A DNA stretch of 46,031 nt from Amycolatopsis sp. (GCF_025464955.1 NZ_JAODNM010000073.1:1-46031), one strand, 5' to 3'. Shown: positions 8,598-18,467, counted from the first letter of the stretch. The notes: generated by a model not told the origin, from the letters alone. Numbers and translations: made by a program.

Positions 8598-9644
8598 TCA
8601 GCCGGTCACGGCGGTGAGCGCCGCCCGCAGCGCCGCCCGGACCTCCGTGAGGTCGCCGTCCCGCACGGCGCCGGCGGCGTCGTGGTGCCCGCCCCCGCCC
8701 AGCGCGACGGCCACGGCGGACAGGTCCACGGTGCCCTTCCCGCGCAGCGACAGCGCCCAGCGACGCGGGCCGACCTGCTTGAACACCGCGGCGACGTCCG
8801 CCTCCGCGGCGGTCCGCAGGTGGCCGACCACGCTCTCGACCTCCTCCTGGCCGAACGCCGAGACGACGGCGGCCGGGACGGAGGTGTGCACGAGGCCCCG
8901 CCCGCCTGCCGCGTCCGGCTCCAGCCGGGCGTCCGCGAGGAGGCCGGCCAGGGCCTGCAGCCAGGTGAACGGATGGGTGTCGACGATCCGCCGGATCAGC
9001 GGCTCGACCTCCACCCCGGCCTCCACCAGCTCGGCGGCGAGGCGGTGCGCACCGGGGCCCGCGGTGCGGAACCCGACGGTGTCCGTGGCCAGCCCCGCGT
9101 AGAGGCAGCGGCCGACGACGGCGTCCAGGGGCTCGCCGAGCGCGGCGAGCACCCGGCGCACGAGCATCACGGTGGCCTCGGCGGTCGGGTCCAGCACGCG
9201 CACCGTCCCGAACCCCGGATTCGACGCGTGGTGGTCCACCAGGATCGACGTGCCCGCGGTGTCCAGGAGGCCGGCCAGCGAGCCGAGCCGCCCGATGTCC
9301 GCGGTGTCGCAGGCGACGAGGACCTCGGGGGCCGCGGGGACCTCGGCGGCGGGCACGAGCAGGCCGTACTCGTCCAGCGAGCGCAGCGACTCCGGGACCC
9401 GCTCGTCACCTCCGGACGTGGCGCCGAAGGAGACGGTCACCCGCACGCCGCGCCGGTGCAGCGCGATCCCGAGGGCCAGCGCGCTGCCGAGCGCGTCCGC
9501 GTCCGGCTGCACGTGGGCGAGCAGGACGACCTCGCGGGCGTCCCGCAGCACGTTCGCGGCGCCGGCGACCGAAGCCTCGAGGGCCGCGGCGCGGATCCCC
9601 TGCCCCACCGGGGACACCACCCGGGTGGTGGTCGTGGCCGTCAC
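8598..9644 (-). CDS. nrnA: DHH-family bifunctional oligoribonuclease / PAP phosphatase NrnA
   Basis: A 348-aa cytosolic phosphoesterase that degrades nano-RNA and in many bacteria also 3'-phosphoadenosine 5'-phosphate. The metal ligands are visible: [16 protein letters not shown] (DxD), [12 protein letters not shown], the signature [12 protein letters not shown] and the C-terminal DHHA1 motif [11 protein letters not shown]. Its GTG start overlaps the rbfA stop by four bases (GTGA), which indicates translational coupling. The position after rbfA is the conserved actinobacterial and firmicute arrangement. Confidence 0.92.
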   Translation of the reverse strand: MTATTTTRVVSPVGQGIRAAALEASVAGAANVLRDAREVVLLAHVQPDADALGSALALGIALHRRGVRVTVSFGATSGGDERVPESLRSLDEYGLLVPAAEVPAAPEVLVACDTADIGRLGSLAGLLDTAGTSILVDHHASNPGFGTVRVLDPTAEATVMLVRRVLAALGEPLDAVVGRCLYAGLATDTVGFRTAGPGAHRLAAELVEAGVEVEPLIRRIVDTHPFTWLQALAGLLADARLEPDAAGGRGLVHTSVPAAVVSAFGQEEVESVVGHLRTAAEADVAAVFKQVGPRRWALSLRGKGTVDLSAVAVALGGGGHHDAAGAVRDGDLTEVRAALRAALTAVTG

Positions 9645-10102
9645 TCGACCTCGTCGCCGTCGTCCCCGCGCTCACGCGGGGCGCGGTAGGGATCGGCCTC
9701 CCCGGCCGGGCGGGCGCCCGCGGCGAGCCGGGCCACCTCGGCGTCGGACTCGCGGGTGCGGGCGAGGAGCTCCTCCATCCGCCGGGCCTCGTCGGGCACC
9801 TGGTCGGCGACGAACGCGAGGCTCGGCGTATGCCGGATGCCGGTCTGCTGCCCCACCGTGGAGCGCAGGACACCGGTCGCGCTGGCGAGCGCCGCGGCGG
9901 CGCCCGCGAGGTCCGGCGCCTCGTCCACGGAAGGACCGAGGACCGTGTAGTAGACGGTCGCTTCCCGCAGGTCACCGGTCACCCGGCTGTCGGTGATCGT
10001 CACCATCGTCAGGCGCGGGTCCTTGATCTCGTGCTCGATCGCGTGCGCGACGATCTGCGAGATCCGCTTGGCCAGCCGGCGCGCGCGGCTCTGGTCCACC
10101 AT
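9641..10102 (-). CDS. rbfA: 30S ribosome-binding factor RbfA
   Basis: A 153-aa single KH-domain protein needed for late maturation of the 30S subunit and 16S rRNA 5' processing, and for cold adaptation. It opens [20 protein letters not shown] and contains [20 protein letters not shown], both typical of the family. The C-terminal 30 residues form a charged tail. ATG start at 10102. It stands 25 nt downstream of ylxP and overlaps nrnA by 4 nt. Confidence 0.95.
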   Translation of the reverse strand: MVDQSRARRLAKRISQIVAHAIEHEIKDPRLTMVTITDSRVTGDLREATVYYTVLGPSVDEAPDLAGAAAALASATGVLRSTVGQQTGIRHTPSLAFVADQVPDEARRMEELLARTRESDAEVARLAAGARPAGEADPYRAPRERGDDGDEVE

Positions 10103-10127
10103 GGCGCGTACTCCCTGTCGTCCTTCG

Positions 10128-10424
10128 TCAGTCGTCCTCGGGGCCCAGCATCCGGTGCCGCGCCGAGAGGAGTTCGAGTTCCGGGCGGGCGGCGACGAGC
10201 CGCTCGCACGAGTTGAGCACCGCGGTGACGTGGCCGGGGTCCGCAGCGACGCAGGACACCCCGATCAGGGCGCGGCGATGGAGATCGAGGTGCCCGGCCT
10301 CGGCGGCCGACACCTCGTACTTGCGCCGCAGCTCGGCCACGACGGGCCGGACCACGGAGCGCTTCTGTTTCAACGAGCGCACATCCCCGAGGAGAAGGTC
10401 GAGCTCGAGGGCCCCCACGTACAT
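10128..10424 (-). CDS. ylxP: DUF503 family protein YlxP
   Basis: A 98-aa protein beginning [20 protein letters not shown], the DUF503 signature. Small proteins of this family sit between infB and rbfA in many Gram-positive bacteria and are linked to 30S biogenesis with RbfA, although the molecular role is not settled. Start chosen at ATG 10424, where homology begins. The upstream in-frame extension to 10478 is encoded by the terminator hairpin and is not protein-like. The ribosome site before 10424 is weak (GGTGGC). Confidence 0.87.
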   Translation of the reverse strand: MYVGALELDLLLGDVRSLKQKRSVVRPVVAELRRKYEVSAAEAGHLDLHRRALIGVSCVAADPGHVTAVLNSCERLVAARPELELLSARHRMLGPEDD

Positions 10425-10444
10425 GAAGCCACCGTAGGCGACAC

Positions 10445-10480
10445 GGGTGCGCAGCCCCATCGGGATGGGGCTGCGCACCC
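10445..10480. terminator. Perfect 17-bp hairpin between infB and ylxP
   Basis: Inverted repeat with arms GGGTGCGCAGCCCCATC (10445-10461) and its exact complement (10464-10480), loop of 2 nt. It lies 14 nt after the infB stop and 20 nt before the ylxP start, both genes on the minus strand. No U-tract follows, as is usual in actinobacteria. It should end or attenuate the nusA-infB transcript and so separate ylxP-rbfA-nrnA from it. Confidence 0.8.
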
Positions 10481-10494
10481 GACATCACGTGCGA

Positions 10495-13400
10495 TCAGGC
10501 GCGGGGCTTCTCGCGCATCTCGAAGGTCTCGATCACGTCACCGACCTTGATGTCGCTGTACGTGCCGAGGGTGAGACCGCACTCGTAGCCCTCGCGGACC
10601 TCGACCACGTCGTCCTTGAACCGCCGCAGCGAGCTGATCGGCAGGTTCTCGGAGATCACGACGCTGTCCCGCAGCAGGCGGCCGCGCGCGTTGCGGCGGA
10701 TCTCCCCGCCCATCACGAGGCAACCGGCGATGGTGCCGAACTTGGAGGACTTGAAGACGTCGCGGACCTCGGCGCGGCCGAGCTCCACCTCCTCGTACTC
10801 CGGCTTCAGCATGCCCTTCAGGGCCGCCTCGATCTCGTCGATCGCCTGGTAGATCACCGAGTAGTAGCGGATCTCCACGCCCTCGCGGTTGGCCAGCTCC
10901 GTGGCCTTGCCCTCGGCACGGACGTTGAAGCCCATGACGATGACGTTGTCCGCGATGGCGAGGTTGATGTCGCCCTCGGTGATGCCACCGACGCCGCGGT
11001 GGATGACGCGCAGTTCGACGTCCTCGCCCACGTCCAGCTTCATCAGGGCGTCCTCGAGGGCCTCGACGGTACCCGAGTTGTCACCCTTGATGATCAGGTT
11101 GAGCTGGTTCGTCTCCTTGAGCGCCGCATCGAGGTCCTCGAGGCTGACGCGCTTGCGACGGCTCGCCAGCTCGGCGTTGCGCTCACGAGCGCGCCGCCGG
11201 TCGGCGATCTGCCGCGCGACCCGGTCCTCGTCGACGACGAGGAACGTGTCACCCGCACCGGGCACCGACGTGAAGCCGATGACCTGCACCGGACGCGACG
11301 GGGTGGCCTCGATGATGTCCTCGCCGTGCTCGTCGAACATCCGCCGGACACGCCCGGAGGCGTCTCCCGCGACGATCGAGTCGCCGACGTGCAGCGTTCC
11401 GCGCTGCACCAGGACCGTGGCCACCGGGCCGCGGCCGCGGTCGAGGTGCGCCTCGATCGCGACACCCTGGGCCTCCATGTCCGGGTTGGCCCGGAGGTCC
11501 AGAGCGGCGTCCGCCGTGAGCAGGATCGACTCGAGGAGCTGCTCGATGTTCGTGCCCTGCTTCGCGGAGATGTCCACGAACATCGTGTCGCCGCCGTACT
11601 CCTCGGCGACCAGCCCGTACTCGGTGAGCTGCTGGCGGATCTTGGCGGGGTTGGCCCCCTCCTTGTCGATCTTGTTGACCGCGACCACGACCGGCACGTT
11701 CGCCGCCTGGGCGTGGTTGATCGCCTCGACCGTCTGCGGCATGACGCCGTCGTCGGCCGCGACCACGATGACCACGATGTCCGTGGCGTTCGCACCACGA
11801 GCACGCATGGCGGTGAACGCCTCGTGACCCGGGGTGTCGATGAACGTCACGAGACGCGGGTTGCCCTCGAGCTCGGTCTCGATCTGGTAGGCGCCGATGT
11901 GCTGGGTGATGCCACCGGCTTCGCCCTCGCGCACCTTCGTCTTGCGGATCGTGTCGAGCAGGCGGGTCTTACCGTGGTCGACGTGACCCATGATCGTCAC
12001 GACCGGCGGCCTGACCTGCAGCTCCTCTTCGCCACCGGCGTCGTCGCCGTAGGTGATGTCGAAGGTCTCCAGCAGCTCGCGGTCTTCTTCCTCCGGGCTG
12101 ACGACCTGGACGACGTAGTTCATCTCGCCGCCGAGCAGCTCGAGGATGTCGTCGGACACGGACTGCGTCGCGGTGACCATCTCGCCGAGGTGGAAGAGCA
12201 CCTGCACCAGCGAAGCCGGGTTGGCGTCGATCTTCTCGGCGAAGTCGGTCAGCGAAGCGCCACGCGGCAGGCGGATCGTCTCGCCGCTGCCCTTGGGCAG
12301 GCGAACGCCGCCGACGCTGGGCGCCTGCATGTTGTCCATGTACTCCATGCGCTTCTGGCGCTTGGACTTGCGGCCCTTGCGAGCGGGACCGCCCGGACGA
12401 CCGAAGGCACCAGCGGTACCGCCGCGGCCACCGGGGCCACCACGACCGCCGCCGCCACCACGGAAGCCACCGCCACCGGCAGGGGCGCCACCGCCACCAC
12501 CAGGACCGCCGCCACCGGGACGGAAACCGCCACCGGCACCGCCACCGGGACCGCCGGCACCGGGACGGAAACCGCCACCGCCGCCACCGGGGCCGCCACG
12601 ACCGGCGGGACCGCCACCAGGGCCGCCACGACCAGCGGGACCGCCACCGGGCGCGCCGCGACCGGCACCACCAGGGCCGCCACGACCGGCGGGACCGCCA
12701 CCGGGACGGGGCGCGGGCCGACCGGGCATCATGCCCGGGTTCGGCCGCGGGGGCATGTTGCCCGGCGTGGGCCGGTTGCCACCGGCGGCACCGCCACCGG
12801 GACGCGTCCCGGCGGGACGCTCGTTCGCGCCGCCACCGGGACGCGGCGGCCGGTCACCGGCGCCGCCACCCTGCTGCTGACCGCCACCGCCGCCACCGGG
12901 GCGGGTGCTGCCGGGACGCGGCGCGGGCGAACCCGAACCGACGCCGAAGGGGTTGTTGCCGACACGCGGGGTACGCGGGCCGGGTTTCGGGCCAAGCGGC
13001 TTGGGGCCCTGGGGCCTCGGCGGCACGACGGAACCACTCGAGGGGGTGGCCGGTGCCTGTGCGGCAGCGGCCGGCTTCTCCTGCGCCGGCGGCTGGGCCG
13101 GCGCTTCCTGCTGGACCGGCGCGGGCGGGGCGACAGGCTCCGCCTTGGCGACCGGGGCAGGCTGCTCGACCGGAGCCGCAGCCGGCGCCGGGGCAGGCGC
13201 GGCCGGAGCCTTCGGACCGGGGCGCGGGCCGGGGCGCATGCCACCGGGACGCGGACCCTGCGAAGCGGGTGCCGGGGCTGATCCGGCTGCAGCCGGCGCG
13301 GCGGCCGAAGCCGCGGAACCGTTGCTTGCCGGAGCGGCCGGGCGGGCCGACGGGCCGGGGGTCGGGGTGGGCTTCGCGCCGCCCTTACCCGGGTAGGCGT

Positions 13401-13545
13401 CCCTCAGCCGGCGGGCCACGGGGGCCTCGACGGTCGACGACGCCGATTTCACAAATTCGCCCTGCTCTTTGAGCTTGGCGAGAACATCCTTGCTGGTGAC
13501 TCCGAGCTCTTTCGCGAGCTCATGTACTCGGGCCTTGCCTGGCAC
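10495..13545 (-). CDS. infB: Translation initiation factor IF-2
   Basis: A 1016-aa GTPase that brings fMet-tRNA to the 30S subunit and promotes 50S joining. The N-terminal IF2_N module [19 protein letters not shown] is followed by a Pro/Ala-rich stretch, a very long Gly/Arg/Pro-rich linker (about 215-385), a basic segment [18 protein letters not shown], a second IF2_N module, the G-domain with P-loop GHVDHGKT (about 515), DTPGHEAF and NKID, and domains II-IV. I chose GTG 13545 rather than ATG 13557 because GAGGAG sits 6 nt upstream of the GTG and family members start [13 protein letters not shown]. The linker is unusually long. Confidence 0.97.
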   Translation of the reverse strand: MPGKARVHELAKELGVTSKDVLAKLKEQGEFVKSASSTVEAPVARRLRDAYPGKGGAKPTPTPGPSARPAAPASNGSAASAAAPAAAGSAPAPASQGPRPGGMRPGPRPGPKAPAAPAPAPAAAPVEQPAPVAKAEPVAPPAPVQQEAPAQPPAQEKPAAAAQAPATPSSGSVVPPRPQGPKPLGPKPGPRTPRVGNNPFGVGSGSPAPRPGSTRPGGGGGGQQQGGGAGDRPPRPGGGANERPAGTRPGGGAAGGNRPTPGNMPPRPNPGMMPGRPAPRPGGGPAGRGGPGGAGRGAPGGGPAGRGGPGGGPAGRGGPGGGGGGFRPGAGGPGGGAGGGFRPGGGGPGGGGGAPAGGGGFRGGGGGRGGPGGRGGTAGAFGRPGGPARKGRKSKRQKRMEYMDNMQAPSVGGVRLPKGSGETIRLPRGASLTDFAEKIDANPASLVQVLFHLGEMVTATQSVSDDILELLGGEMNYVVQVVSPEEEDRELLETFDITYGDDAGGEEELQVRPPVVTIMGHVDHGKTRLLDTIRKTKVREGEAGGITQHIGAYQIETELEGNPRLVTFIDTPGHEAFTAMRARGANATDIVVIVVAADDGVMPQTVEAINHAQAANVPVVVAVNKIDKEGANPAKIRQQLTEYGLVAEEYGGDTMFVDISAKQGTNIEQLLESILLTADAALDLRANPDMEAQGVAIEAHLDRGRGPVATVLVQRGTLHVGDSIVAGDASGRVRRMFDEHGEDIIEATPSRPVQVIGFTSVPGAGDTFLVVDEDRVARQIADRRRARERNAELASRRKRVSLEDLDAALKETNQLNLIIKGDNSGTVEALEDALMKLDVGEDVELRVIHRGVGGITEGDINLAIADNVIVMGFNVRAEGKATELANREGVEIRYYSVIYQAIDEIEAALKGMLKPEYEEVELGRAEVRDVFKSSKFGTIAGCLVMGGEIRRNARGRLLRDSVVISENLPISSLRRFKDDVVEVREGYECGLTLGTYSDIKVGDVIETFEMREKPRA
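12395..12905 (-). repeat. Low-complexity G/C tract coding the Gly-Arg-Pro linker of IF-2
   Basis: About 510 bases of imperfect short tandem repeats (units such as GGCGGTCCCGGTGGC) coding [16 protein letters not shown] and GGPGGGG blocks inside infB. The frame is kept, so the repeats vary by codon multiples. In Pseudonocardiaceae IF-2 this linker is known to be long and variable. It is likely disordered and RGG-like. Strand slippage here would be expected to change its length between strains. Confidence 0.75.
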
Positions 13546-13675
13546 AGCTCTCCTCATCTGGGGAGGCCGGCGGCAGACCCGCAGACCTCGTCCTATTGTC
13601 GCGCGTTCATGTTCTCAGCTTCACGGCTGACTCATGACGGGTCGACCTGCTTCCTGATTCCTGATGGACTCGGGG

Positions 13676-14014
13676 CTATCCCTCGTCCGCACTATCCCGC
13701 TGCTCGAAAAACCGGCGCGCACCTTGCGCGTCGAGTGAACCTGTGACCCGAAGGGCCCGGGGGAACGCCCGGCGACGCTCGGCCTTGGCCAGACATCCGG
13801 GTTCGGGGTGCAACCACGCGCCCCTGCCCGGCAGCCGCCGACCTTCGTCGACGACCAGCTGTCCGTCCACCGCGACCATGCGCAGCAATTCCGCGGCCCG
13901 GACCCGCTGGCGACATCCCACACATGTGCGAACCGGAAATTCCCGGTGTGCTGGGGGTGTGGAACTCCGCAACGGGCTCTGGGCCACTGACGAGTCTAGC
14001 CCGTCGCCCCTCAC
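13676..14014 (-). CDS. ylxR: YlxR family (DUF448) RNA-binding protein
   Basis: A 112-aa protein with the YlxR core [20 protein letters not shown] and [13 protein letters not shown]. YlxR proteins are small nucleoid- or RNA-associated factors, reported in other bacteria to affect RNase P and gene expression. The GTG start at 14014 overlaps the nusA stop by four bases (GTGA). This gives an N-terminal extension of about 25 residues before the conserved RTCVGC, and a later in-frame GTG is possible. It lies between nusA and infB as in most bacteria. Confidence 0.9.
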   Translation of the reverse strand: MRGDGLDSSVAQSPLRSSTPPAHREFPVRTCVGCRQRVRAAELLRMVAVDGQLVVDEGRRLPGRGAWLHPEPGCLAKAERRRAFPRALRVTGSLDAQGARRFFEQRDSADEG

Positions 14015-15060
14015 TCAGCCGAACCGGTTGTCGCCGCGCGCCTCGAATCGCCCGCGTGGTCTTCGTCACCCGCCGCCGCGGCGGCCACCGCCGCGTCGCT
14101 GCGGATGTCGATCCGCCAGCCGGTCAGCCGCGCGGCGAGCCGCGCGTTCTGGCCTTCTTTGCCGATGGCCAGCGAAAGCTGGAAGTCCGGGACCACCACG
14201 AGGGCGGCCTTCGCCCGCTCGTCGACCACCGTGACGGAGATAACCTTCGCGGGCGACAGGGCATTCCCGACGAAGCGGGCCGGGTCCTCGGAGTAGTCGA
14301 TGATGTCGATCTTCTCGCCGGCCAGCTCGCTCATCACGTTGCGGACGCGGGCGCCGACCGGGCCGATGCAGGCACCCTTGGCGTTGACCCCGGCGACCTT
14401 CGAGTGCACCGCGATCTTCGAGCGGTGGCCCGCCTCGCGCGCGACCGCGGCGATTTCGACCGTGCCGTCGGCGATCTCGGGTACCTCCAACGCGAACAGC
14501 TTGCGCACGAGGTTCGGGTGCGTGCGCGACAACGTGATCTGCGGACCGCGGTTGCCGCGGGCCACGCCGACCACGTACGCCTTGATGCGCTCGCCGTGCT
14601 CGTAGCTCTCGCCCGGTACCTGCTCCGCTTGCGGCAGCACGCCTTCGACGTCGCCGACCTCGATGATGACCATGCCGCGGGCGTTGGCGCGGGCATCGCG
14701 CTGGACGACACCGGCGATGATCTCGCCCTCCTTCGCGGAGAACTCGCCGAAGGTGCGCTCGTGTTCGGCGTCACGCAGCCGCTGCAGGATCACCTGGCGA
14801 GCGGTGGTGGCCGCGATCCGGCCGAAGCCCTCAGGGGTGTCGTCCCACTCCTCCGCGGTTTCGCCGTTCTCGTCGAGGGTGCGGGCGAGCACGCGGACCA
14901 GGCCGCTCTTGCGGTCGATGTCGATCTTCGCGAGCGGCTGGTGGCCCTCGGTGTGCTTGTACGCGGTGATCAGCGCGGTTTCGATGGCTTCGATCACGGT
15001 CTCGAAGGGGATGTCCTTGTCCCGCTCGATCGCGCGCAACGCGGCGATGTCGACGTTCAC
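14011..15060 (-). CDS. nusA: Transcription termination/antitermination protein NusA
   Basis: A 349-aa RNA polymerase-associated factor controlling pausing, termination and antitermination. The N-terminal RNAP-binding domain opens [20 protein letters not shown]. An S1 domain (about 115-180) contains [12 protein letters not shown]. Two KH domains follow, with [18 protein letters not shown] and [19 protein letters not shown]. The length is typical for actinobacteria, which lack the C-terminal acidic repeats. The GTG start at 15060 overlaps the rimP stop (GTGA), as does its own stop with ylxR. Confidence 0.97.
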   Translation of the reverse strand: MNVDIAALRAIERDKDIPFETVIEAIETALITAYKHTEGHQPLAKIDIDRKSGLVRVLARTLDENGETAEEWDDTPEGFGRIAATTARQVILQRLRDAEHERTFGEFSAKEGEIIAGVVQRDARANARGMVIIEVGDVEGVLPQAEQVPGESYEHGERIKAYVVGVARGNRGPQITLSRTHPNLVRKLFALEVPEIADGTVEIAAVAREAGHRSKIAVHSKVAGVNAKGACIGPVGARVRNVMSELAGEKIDIIDYSEDPARFVGNALSPAKVISVTVVDERAKAALVVVPDFQLSLAIGKEGQNARLAARLTGWRIDIRSDAAVAAAAAGDEDHAGDSRRAATTGSAE

Positions 15061-15602
15061 TTCGACTCCTCCTTCGGTTCCGTCTTTTCGTTGGCTTCTT
15101 CGTTGGCTGCTTCATCGGCTTCGAGCAGTTCCAGATCGCCCGCGGGGGCAGGCTTGAATTCTATTTCGATCAGCGCCTTGGCGACCTGCGCGTAGTCGAG
15201 GTCGCGGAGCTCGCCGTCGACGAGGATCCGCGCGCCTTCGTCACCGCTGCGACCGACCCGGCCGACGAACTCGGCGCCGGCGACCGGGGTGACCCGCACC
15301 AACCGGAGCTTCGCGCGGCGCCAGTGCCGGGGCTTGGCGAGCGGGCGGTCCAACCCAGGGGAAGTGACTTCGAGGGTGTACGCGTCGGCTAGGACGTCTT
15401 CGTGCTCGTCGAGCACCGCCGACACCGCGCGGCTGATCTCGGCCACCTCGTCCAGCCCCACGCCGTCGTCACCGTCGACGACGACTTTGACCAGCTGACG
15501 CCGGCCGGCCTGCTGCACCTCGAGCGAGTCGAGGTCGAAACCCGCGGCCGTGACGGCTTCGGCCACGAGGGGCTCGAGCCGGGTGGCGAGTTCGTTGGGC
15601 AC
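15057..15602 (-). CDS. rimP: Ribosome maturation factor RimP
   Basis: A 181-aa cytosolic protein required for 30S maturation. The N-terminal domain contains [21 protein letters not shown] and the central region [12 protein letters not shown], the clearest family motif. The C-terminal SH3-like domain is followed by a short acidic and lysine-rich tail typical of actinobacteria. GTG start at 15602. It is the first gene of the rimP-nusA-ylxR-infB operon, with 111 nt to the divergent DUF4439 gene, where the operon promoter should lie. Confidence 0.94.
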   Translation of the reverse strand: MPNELATRLEPLVAEAVTAAGFDLDSLEVQQAGRRQLVKVVVDGDDGVGLDEVAEISRAVSAVLDEHEDVLADAYTLEVTSPGLDRPLAKPRHWRRAKLRLVRVTPVAGAEFVGRVGRSGDEGARILVDGELRDLDYAQVAKALIEIEFKPAPAGDLELLEADEAANEEANEKTEPKEESK

Positions 15603-15713
15603 GTTGGAGCTCTCCTGTTCGGGCTGTGGTCATGAGTGGTCAAGCCTATCTGGTGGTCCGTCAAGAACGCGCGAGCGTCGGCGCTCACACCCCGCCTGGC
15701 AGGATGGACCGAC

Positions 15714-16613
15714 GTGACCGGAAGATCGAACGAGCTCAGCAGGCGCCGCATACTGCGCGCGGGAGCACTGGCGGCGCTGGCCGCTCCCCTGGTGTCCGCG
15801 TGCTCCGCGGGTGTCGACGAAAACCCCGACCCGCTGGCCGCCCTGCTCGCGCAGGCCCAGGCGACAGCCGGGGCGGCCGCGGGCCAGGCGGCCGCCGCCA
15901 CCGCGCTCACCGGCCAGGTCGCGGCGCTGAAGGCCGAGGTCGACCGCTTGAACCGGCCCAAGGCCGCGACGCCGTCCACCCCGACGGCCGGCGGGATCAA
16001 GGGATCACTGGCCGCGTTGCGCAAGCAGGCCACGACGCTGCTCCCGAGCCAGAGCGCGTACCGCGCCGGTCTGGTCGCTTCGGTCGCCGCCGGCTGTGCC
16101 GGACTGCAGCGCGTCACGGCCGCACTCGGCCCCGGAGACGACGCCGGGTCCCTCGACGCGCTGGCCACCACCAAACTCACCGGTGCGTCCGTCGACGCCG
16201 TCCAGCAGGCACTCGCCGCCGAATACGCGGCGATCTGGATTTACGGCCTGGCGACGGCGTACCTGCCGGGCGACTACGGCAACGCACTGACCGCGGGCTC
16301 GGCCGAACACCAGCAGCGGCGCGACCTCTGCGAACGGGCGCTGACCGCGTCGGGGGCCACCCCGGCCGCCCCCGAAGCCGCGTACGTCCCGCCGAAACCG
16401 GTCACCGACGGCCCGTCGGCGATGGCCGTGATCGCGACCGCTGAGGGGGACGCGGCATCGGCCTGGCTCGGCGTGGCCGGCCGCGCGGGCGACTCCACGC
16501 TCCGCGCGCTGGCAGGCGAGGCGCTCATCGCCTGCGTCCGGCGCGCCACCCCCTGGCGGATGGAAGGCGGCCAGAAGCCCCCCGTCGAAGCCCTCCCCGG
16601 CATGCCCGCTTAG
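15714..16613 (+). CDS. Ferritin-like DUF4439 lipoprotein with a Tat signal
   Basis: A 299-aa exported protein. The N-terminus carries a twin-arginine motif SRRRILRAG, a hydrophobic stretch and the lipobox LVSAC (Cys about 27), so it is probably Tat-exported and lipid-anchored. A coiled segment (about 45-85) precedes the four-helix DUF4439 domain with AEYAAIWIYG, EHQQRRD and TAEGDAASAW, whose Glu/His spacing is ferritin-like. The function of this family is unknown. The GTG start at 15714 follows AGGATGG; an earlier ATG at 15636 lacks a ribosome site and would bury the signal. It often neighbours rimP in Pseudonocardiaceae. Confidence 0.85.
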   Translation: MTGRSNELSRRRILRAGALAALAAPLVSACSAGVDENPDPLAALLAQAQATAGAAAGQAAAATALTGQVAALKAEVDRLNRPKAATPSTPTAGGIKGSLAALRKQATTLLPSQSAYRAGLVASVAAGCAGLQRVTAALGPGDDAGSLDALATTKLTGASVDAVQQALAAEYAAIWIYGLATAYLPGDYGNALTAGSAEHQQRRDLCERALTASGATPAAPEAAYVPPKPVTDGPSAMAVIATAEGDAASAWLGVAGRAGDSTLRALAGEALIACVRRATPWRMEGGQKPPVEALPGMPA

Positions 16614-16665
16614 CGACTCGGGGACCCCTGGTACGAATGATTCGTACCAGGGGTCCCCCGAGTCG
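16614..16665. terminator. Bidirectional hairpin terminator between convergent genes
   Basis: The stop codon of the DUF4439 gene is followed at once by a near-perfect inverted repeat: left arm 16614-16637, loop TGA 16638-16640, right arm 16641-16665. The arms are fully complementary apart from one extra C in the right arm. Key halves are GGACCCCTGGTACGAA and TTCGTACCAGGGGTCC. It sits exactly between convergent genes, 17 nt before the end of the minus-strand gene, so it can terminate from both sides. Confidence 0.88.
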
Positions 16666-16682
16666 GATCGCGAAGCGCAGGG

Positions 16683-17429
16683 TCAGGGGCGCAGCGCGGA
16701 GGACAGGTGCAGGGCGGCGGCGGTGACCTTCGCGAGGGCGACCTTGTCGGGGTGCTGGTCGAGGAACTTCGCCAGCACGATGGTGATGCTGTCACCGCTG
16801 ACGCTCGACTGGTACTGCCCGGCTTCGTCGCTCAGTTTCAGGCCGCCCTTGGTCTTGTACGTGCCGTCCTTGACCAGGTCGGTGACGTTGCCGGTGCCGT
16901 CCGTGTCGGTCAACGTCTTGAGCTGGTCGGCCTTCGCCGCGTCCGGCATCGTCACCAGCACGACGGACACCAGCACCGGCCGGCCGTCGGACTTCCCGGT
17001 GTAGATCGCGCGGGAAAGCCGCTTGCAGTTGGTGTCGTCGAAGAACTGTTTCGTCTTGCCGTAGGACTTCGCCACGCAGTCGGTCGCCACGACCGGGCCT
17101 TCGGCCAGCACGAAGTCATACCCCGCGGTCGGCGACGGCTGCTGGTCGGCCACCGGCGGCGGGTCGGTGTGCACGATGAGATACCACAGCAGCCCGGAGA
17201 CGACGGCGATCGCGACCAGGCCCGCCCCCTTGACCGCACGCCCCGGACCGCCGGCCGCCGAGGCAGGCGGAGGGCCTGCCTGGGGGCTCGCCGGGAGACC
17301 GTCAGGACCTACCCGCCGTAACGGGGCTGTGTCTCCCGAGCTCCGGGAAAATCGCGCACCAACCACGGGCGCATACGGTAGTTCACCCGGTTCGGGTTCA
17401 CTCGAACGCGTCCAGGACGAGCTCGACAT
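16683..17429 (-). CDS. Single-pass membrane protein with extracellular domain, unknown function
   Basis: A 248-aa protein: a Pro-rich cytoplasmic N-terminus, one membrane segment GLVAIAVVSGLLWYLIVHT at about 70-90, then about 155 residues outside the membrane with a Cys pair (ATDCVAKSYG and DDTNCKRLSR) likely to form a disulfide. I recognise no catalytic motif. It looks like the conserved hypothetical sensor-like or lipoprotein-like proteins of Pseudonocardiaceae. The ATG at 17429 overlaps the upstream aminotransferase by 32 nt. A GTG about 60 nt downstream (in YAPVVGARF) is an alternative start. It is probably co-transcribed with that gene. Confidence 0.72.
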   Translation of the reverse strand: MSSSSWTRSSEPEPGELPYAPVVGARFSRSSGDTAPLRRVGPDGLPASPQAGPPPASAAGGPGRAVKGAGLVAIAVVSGLLWYLIVHTDPPPVADQQPSPTAGYDFVLAEGPVVATDCVAKSYGKTKQFFDDTNCKRLSRAIYTGKSDGRPVLVSVVLVTMPDAAKADQLKTLTDTDGTGNVTDLVKDGTYKTKGGLKLSDEAGQYQSSVSGDSITIVLAKFLDQHPDKVALAKVTAAALHLSSALRP

Positions 17430-18426
17430 CGGCCGGTGAGTTGTACAGGTGGAAGCCGAGCCGGATCTTCCCCGCGCGCCTTCCGGCGATCACGCCGGAC
17501 GCCCTGAGCCGCTCAAACACGGCGTCATCGCCCTCCAGTGCGACGATCGCGCTGTCGCGGGGCGGCAGGCCGAGGCCGGCGAGCACCTTGCCCGCGAGGT
17601 CGACGCAGTGCGCGCGCACCGCGGCCAGGTCCAGCGACGCCAGGTAGGGCAGCGCCGCGGCCGCACCGGCCTGGGCGAACCAGACCGGGGACAGGTCCAG
17701 CCCCCGCGCGCCACCGGCCAGCCGGAGCGGCAGGCCGTACACCGTCGACCACGGGTCGTCTCCGCCGTACCAGTTCGCGCCGGCCGGGAGGGTGCGCTCG
17801 AGCGCGTCCGGCCGCACAGCCAGCCAGGCGGCTCCTCTCGGCGACAGCAGCCATTTGTATCCCGCCCCGACCACCCAGTCCGCCCACGCAAGCCGCAACG
17901 GCTGCCAGCCAGCGGCCTGCGTGGCGTCGAGCAGCACCCGCGCCCCCGAAGCCGCGGCGGCCTCTCTCAGTGCCTCGATGTCGACCGCCGACCCGTCCGC
18001 GGACTGGACGACGCTCACCGCGACGACGTCGTAGCCGTCGACGTGGGCGGGCAGATCGTCGAGCGGCACCTCGGTGACCGTCACGCCGCGGTGGGCGTGC
18101 CCGGCGAACGGAAACGTCACGCTGGTGAACTCGCCCGCCGCCGCGAGCACCCGCGTGCCGTCCGGCGTTCCCATCGCGACGTTCCCGATGAGCTGCGACA
18201 CCGAAGCGCCGATCGCGACGGTGTCCCCGGGGACACCCACGAGCCGTCCGAAAGCTTCCCGAGCGACGGCGACGGACTCGTCGAAGACCGGCGGGGAATC
18301 GCCACCCCGGCGCCAGCGGGACACCGCCTCCTCGACGACGTCGGCCACGTGCGCCGGGGGTATCCCGATGCTCGGGGTGTTGAGATAGCCCGCGGGGACG
18401 GCGAAGTCTGCTTCGAAGCTGCGCAT
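17398..18426 (-). CDS. Class V PLP-dependent aminotransferase / cysteine desulfurase-like enzyme
   Basis: A 342-aa fold-type I PLP enzyme. Asp167 in LLDATQAAGW should contact the pyridine nitrogen, and Lys191 in VVGAGYKWLLSPRG is the Schiff-base lysine. GAGYKWL is typical of the kynureninase/isopenicillin-epimerase-like branch rather than true IscS enzymes, and no active-site cysteine loop is evident. The start at ATG 18426 is where homology begins (FEADFAVPAGYLNTPSIG). Substrate unknown. It is preceded on the same strand by the GPP34 gene (41-nt gap) and overlaps the following membrane-protein gene. Confidence 0.82.
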   Translation of the reverse strand: MRSFEADFAVPAGYLNTPSIGIPPAHVADVVEEAVSRWRRGGDSPPVFDESVAVAREAFGRLVGVPGDTVAIGASVSQLIGNVAMGTPDGTRVLAAAGEFTSVTFPFAGHAHRGVTVTEVPLDDLPAHVDGYDVVAVSVVQSADGSAVDIEALREAAAASGARVLLDATQAAGWQPLRLAWADWVVGAGYKWLLSPRGAAWLAVRPDALERTLPAGANWYGGDDPWSTVYGLPLRLAGGARGLDLSPVWFAQAGAAAALPYLASLDLAAVRAHCVDLAGKVLAGLGLPPRDSAIVALEGDDAVFERLRASGVIAGRRAGKIRLGFHLYNSPADVELVLDAFE

Positions 18427-18467
18427 ACCGCCGAAAGTACGCGGCGGGTCAGCAGTCCGCGACGTCC

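Noticed and set aside
10424..10478. Longer N-terminus for YlxP starting at 10478
   Set aside because: The extra residues are encoded by one arm of the perfect hairpin, and homology starts at the ATG at 10424.
12395..12905. Regularly spaced repeats that could suggest a CRISPR or tandem-repeat locus
   Set aside because: The units are short, imperfect and keep the infB reading frame; they code the Gly-rich linker and have no spacer structure.
10447..13281. Very long plus-strand open frame opposite infB (944 codons)
   Set aside because: It is a mirror of the GC-rich codon structure of infB. The product is His/Arg/Thr-rich with no domain, and infB is unmistakable on the other strand.
10400..15700. 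Possible assembly join, because GC looks higher left of about 10.4 kb than further right
   Set aside because: Gene order runs as expected through rimP, nusA, infB, rbfA and truB, so a single chromosome is the simpler reading; read coverage across 10440-10480 would settle it.
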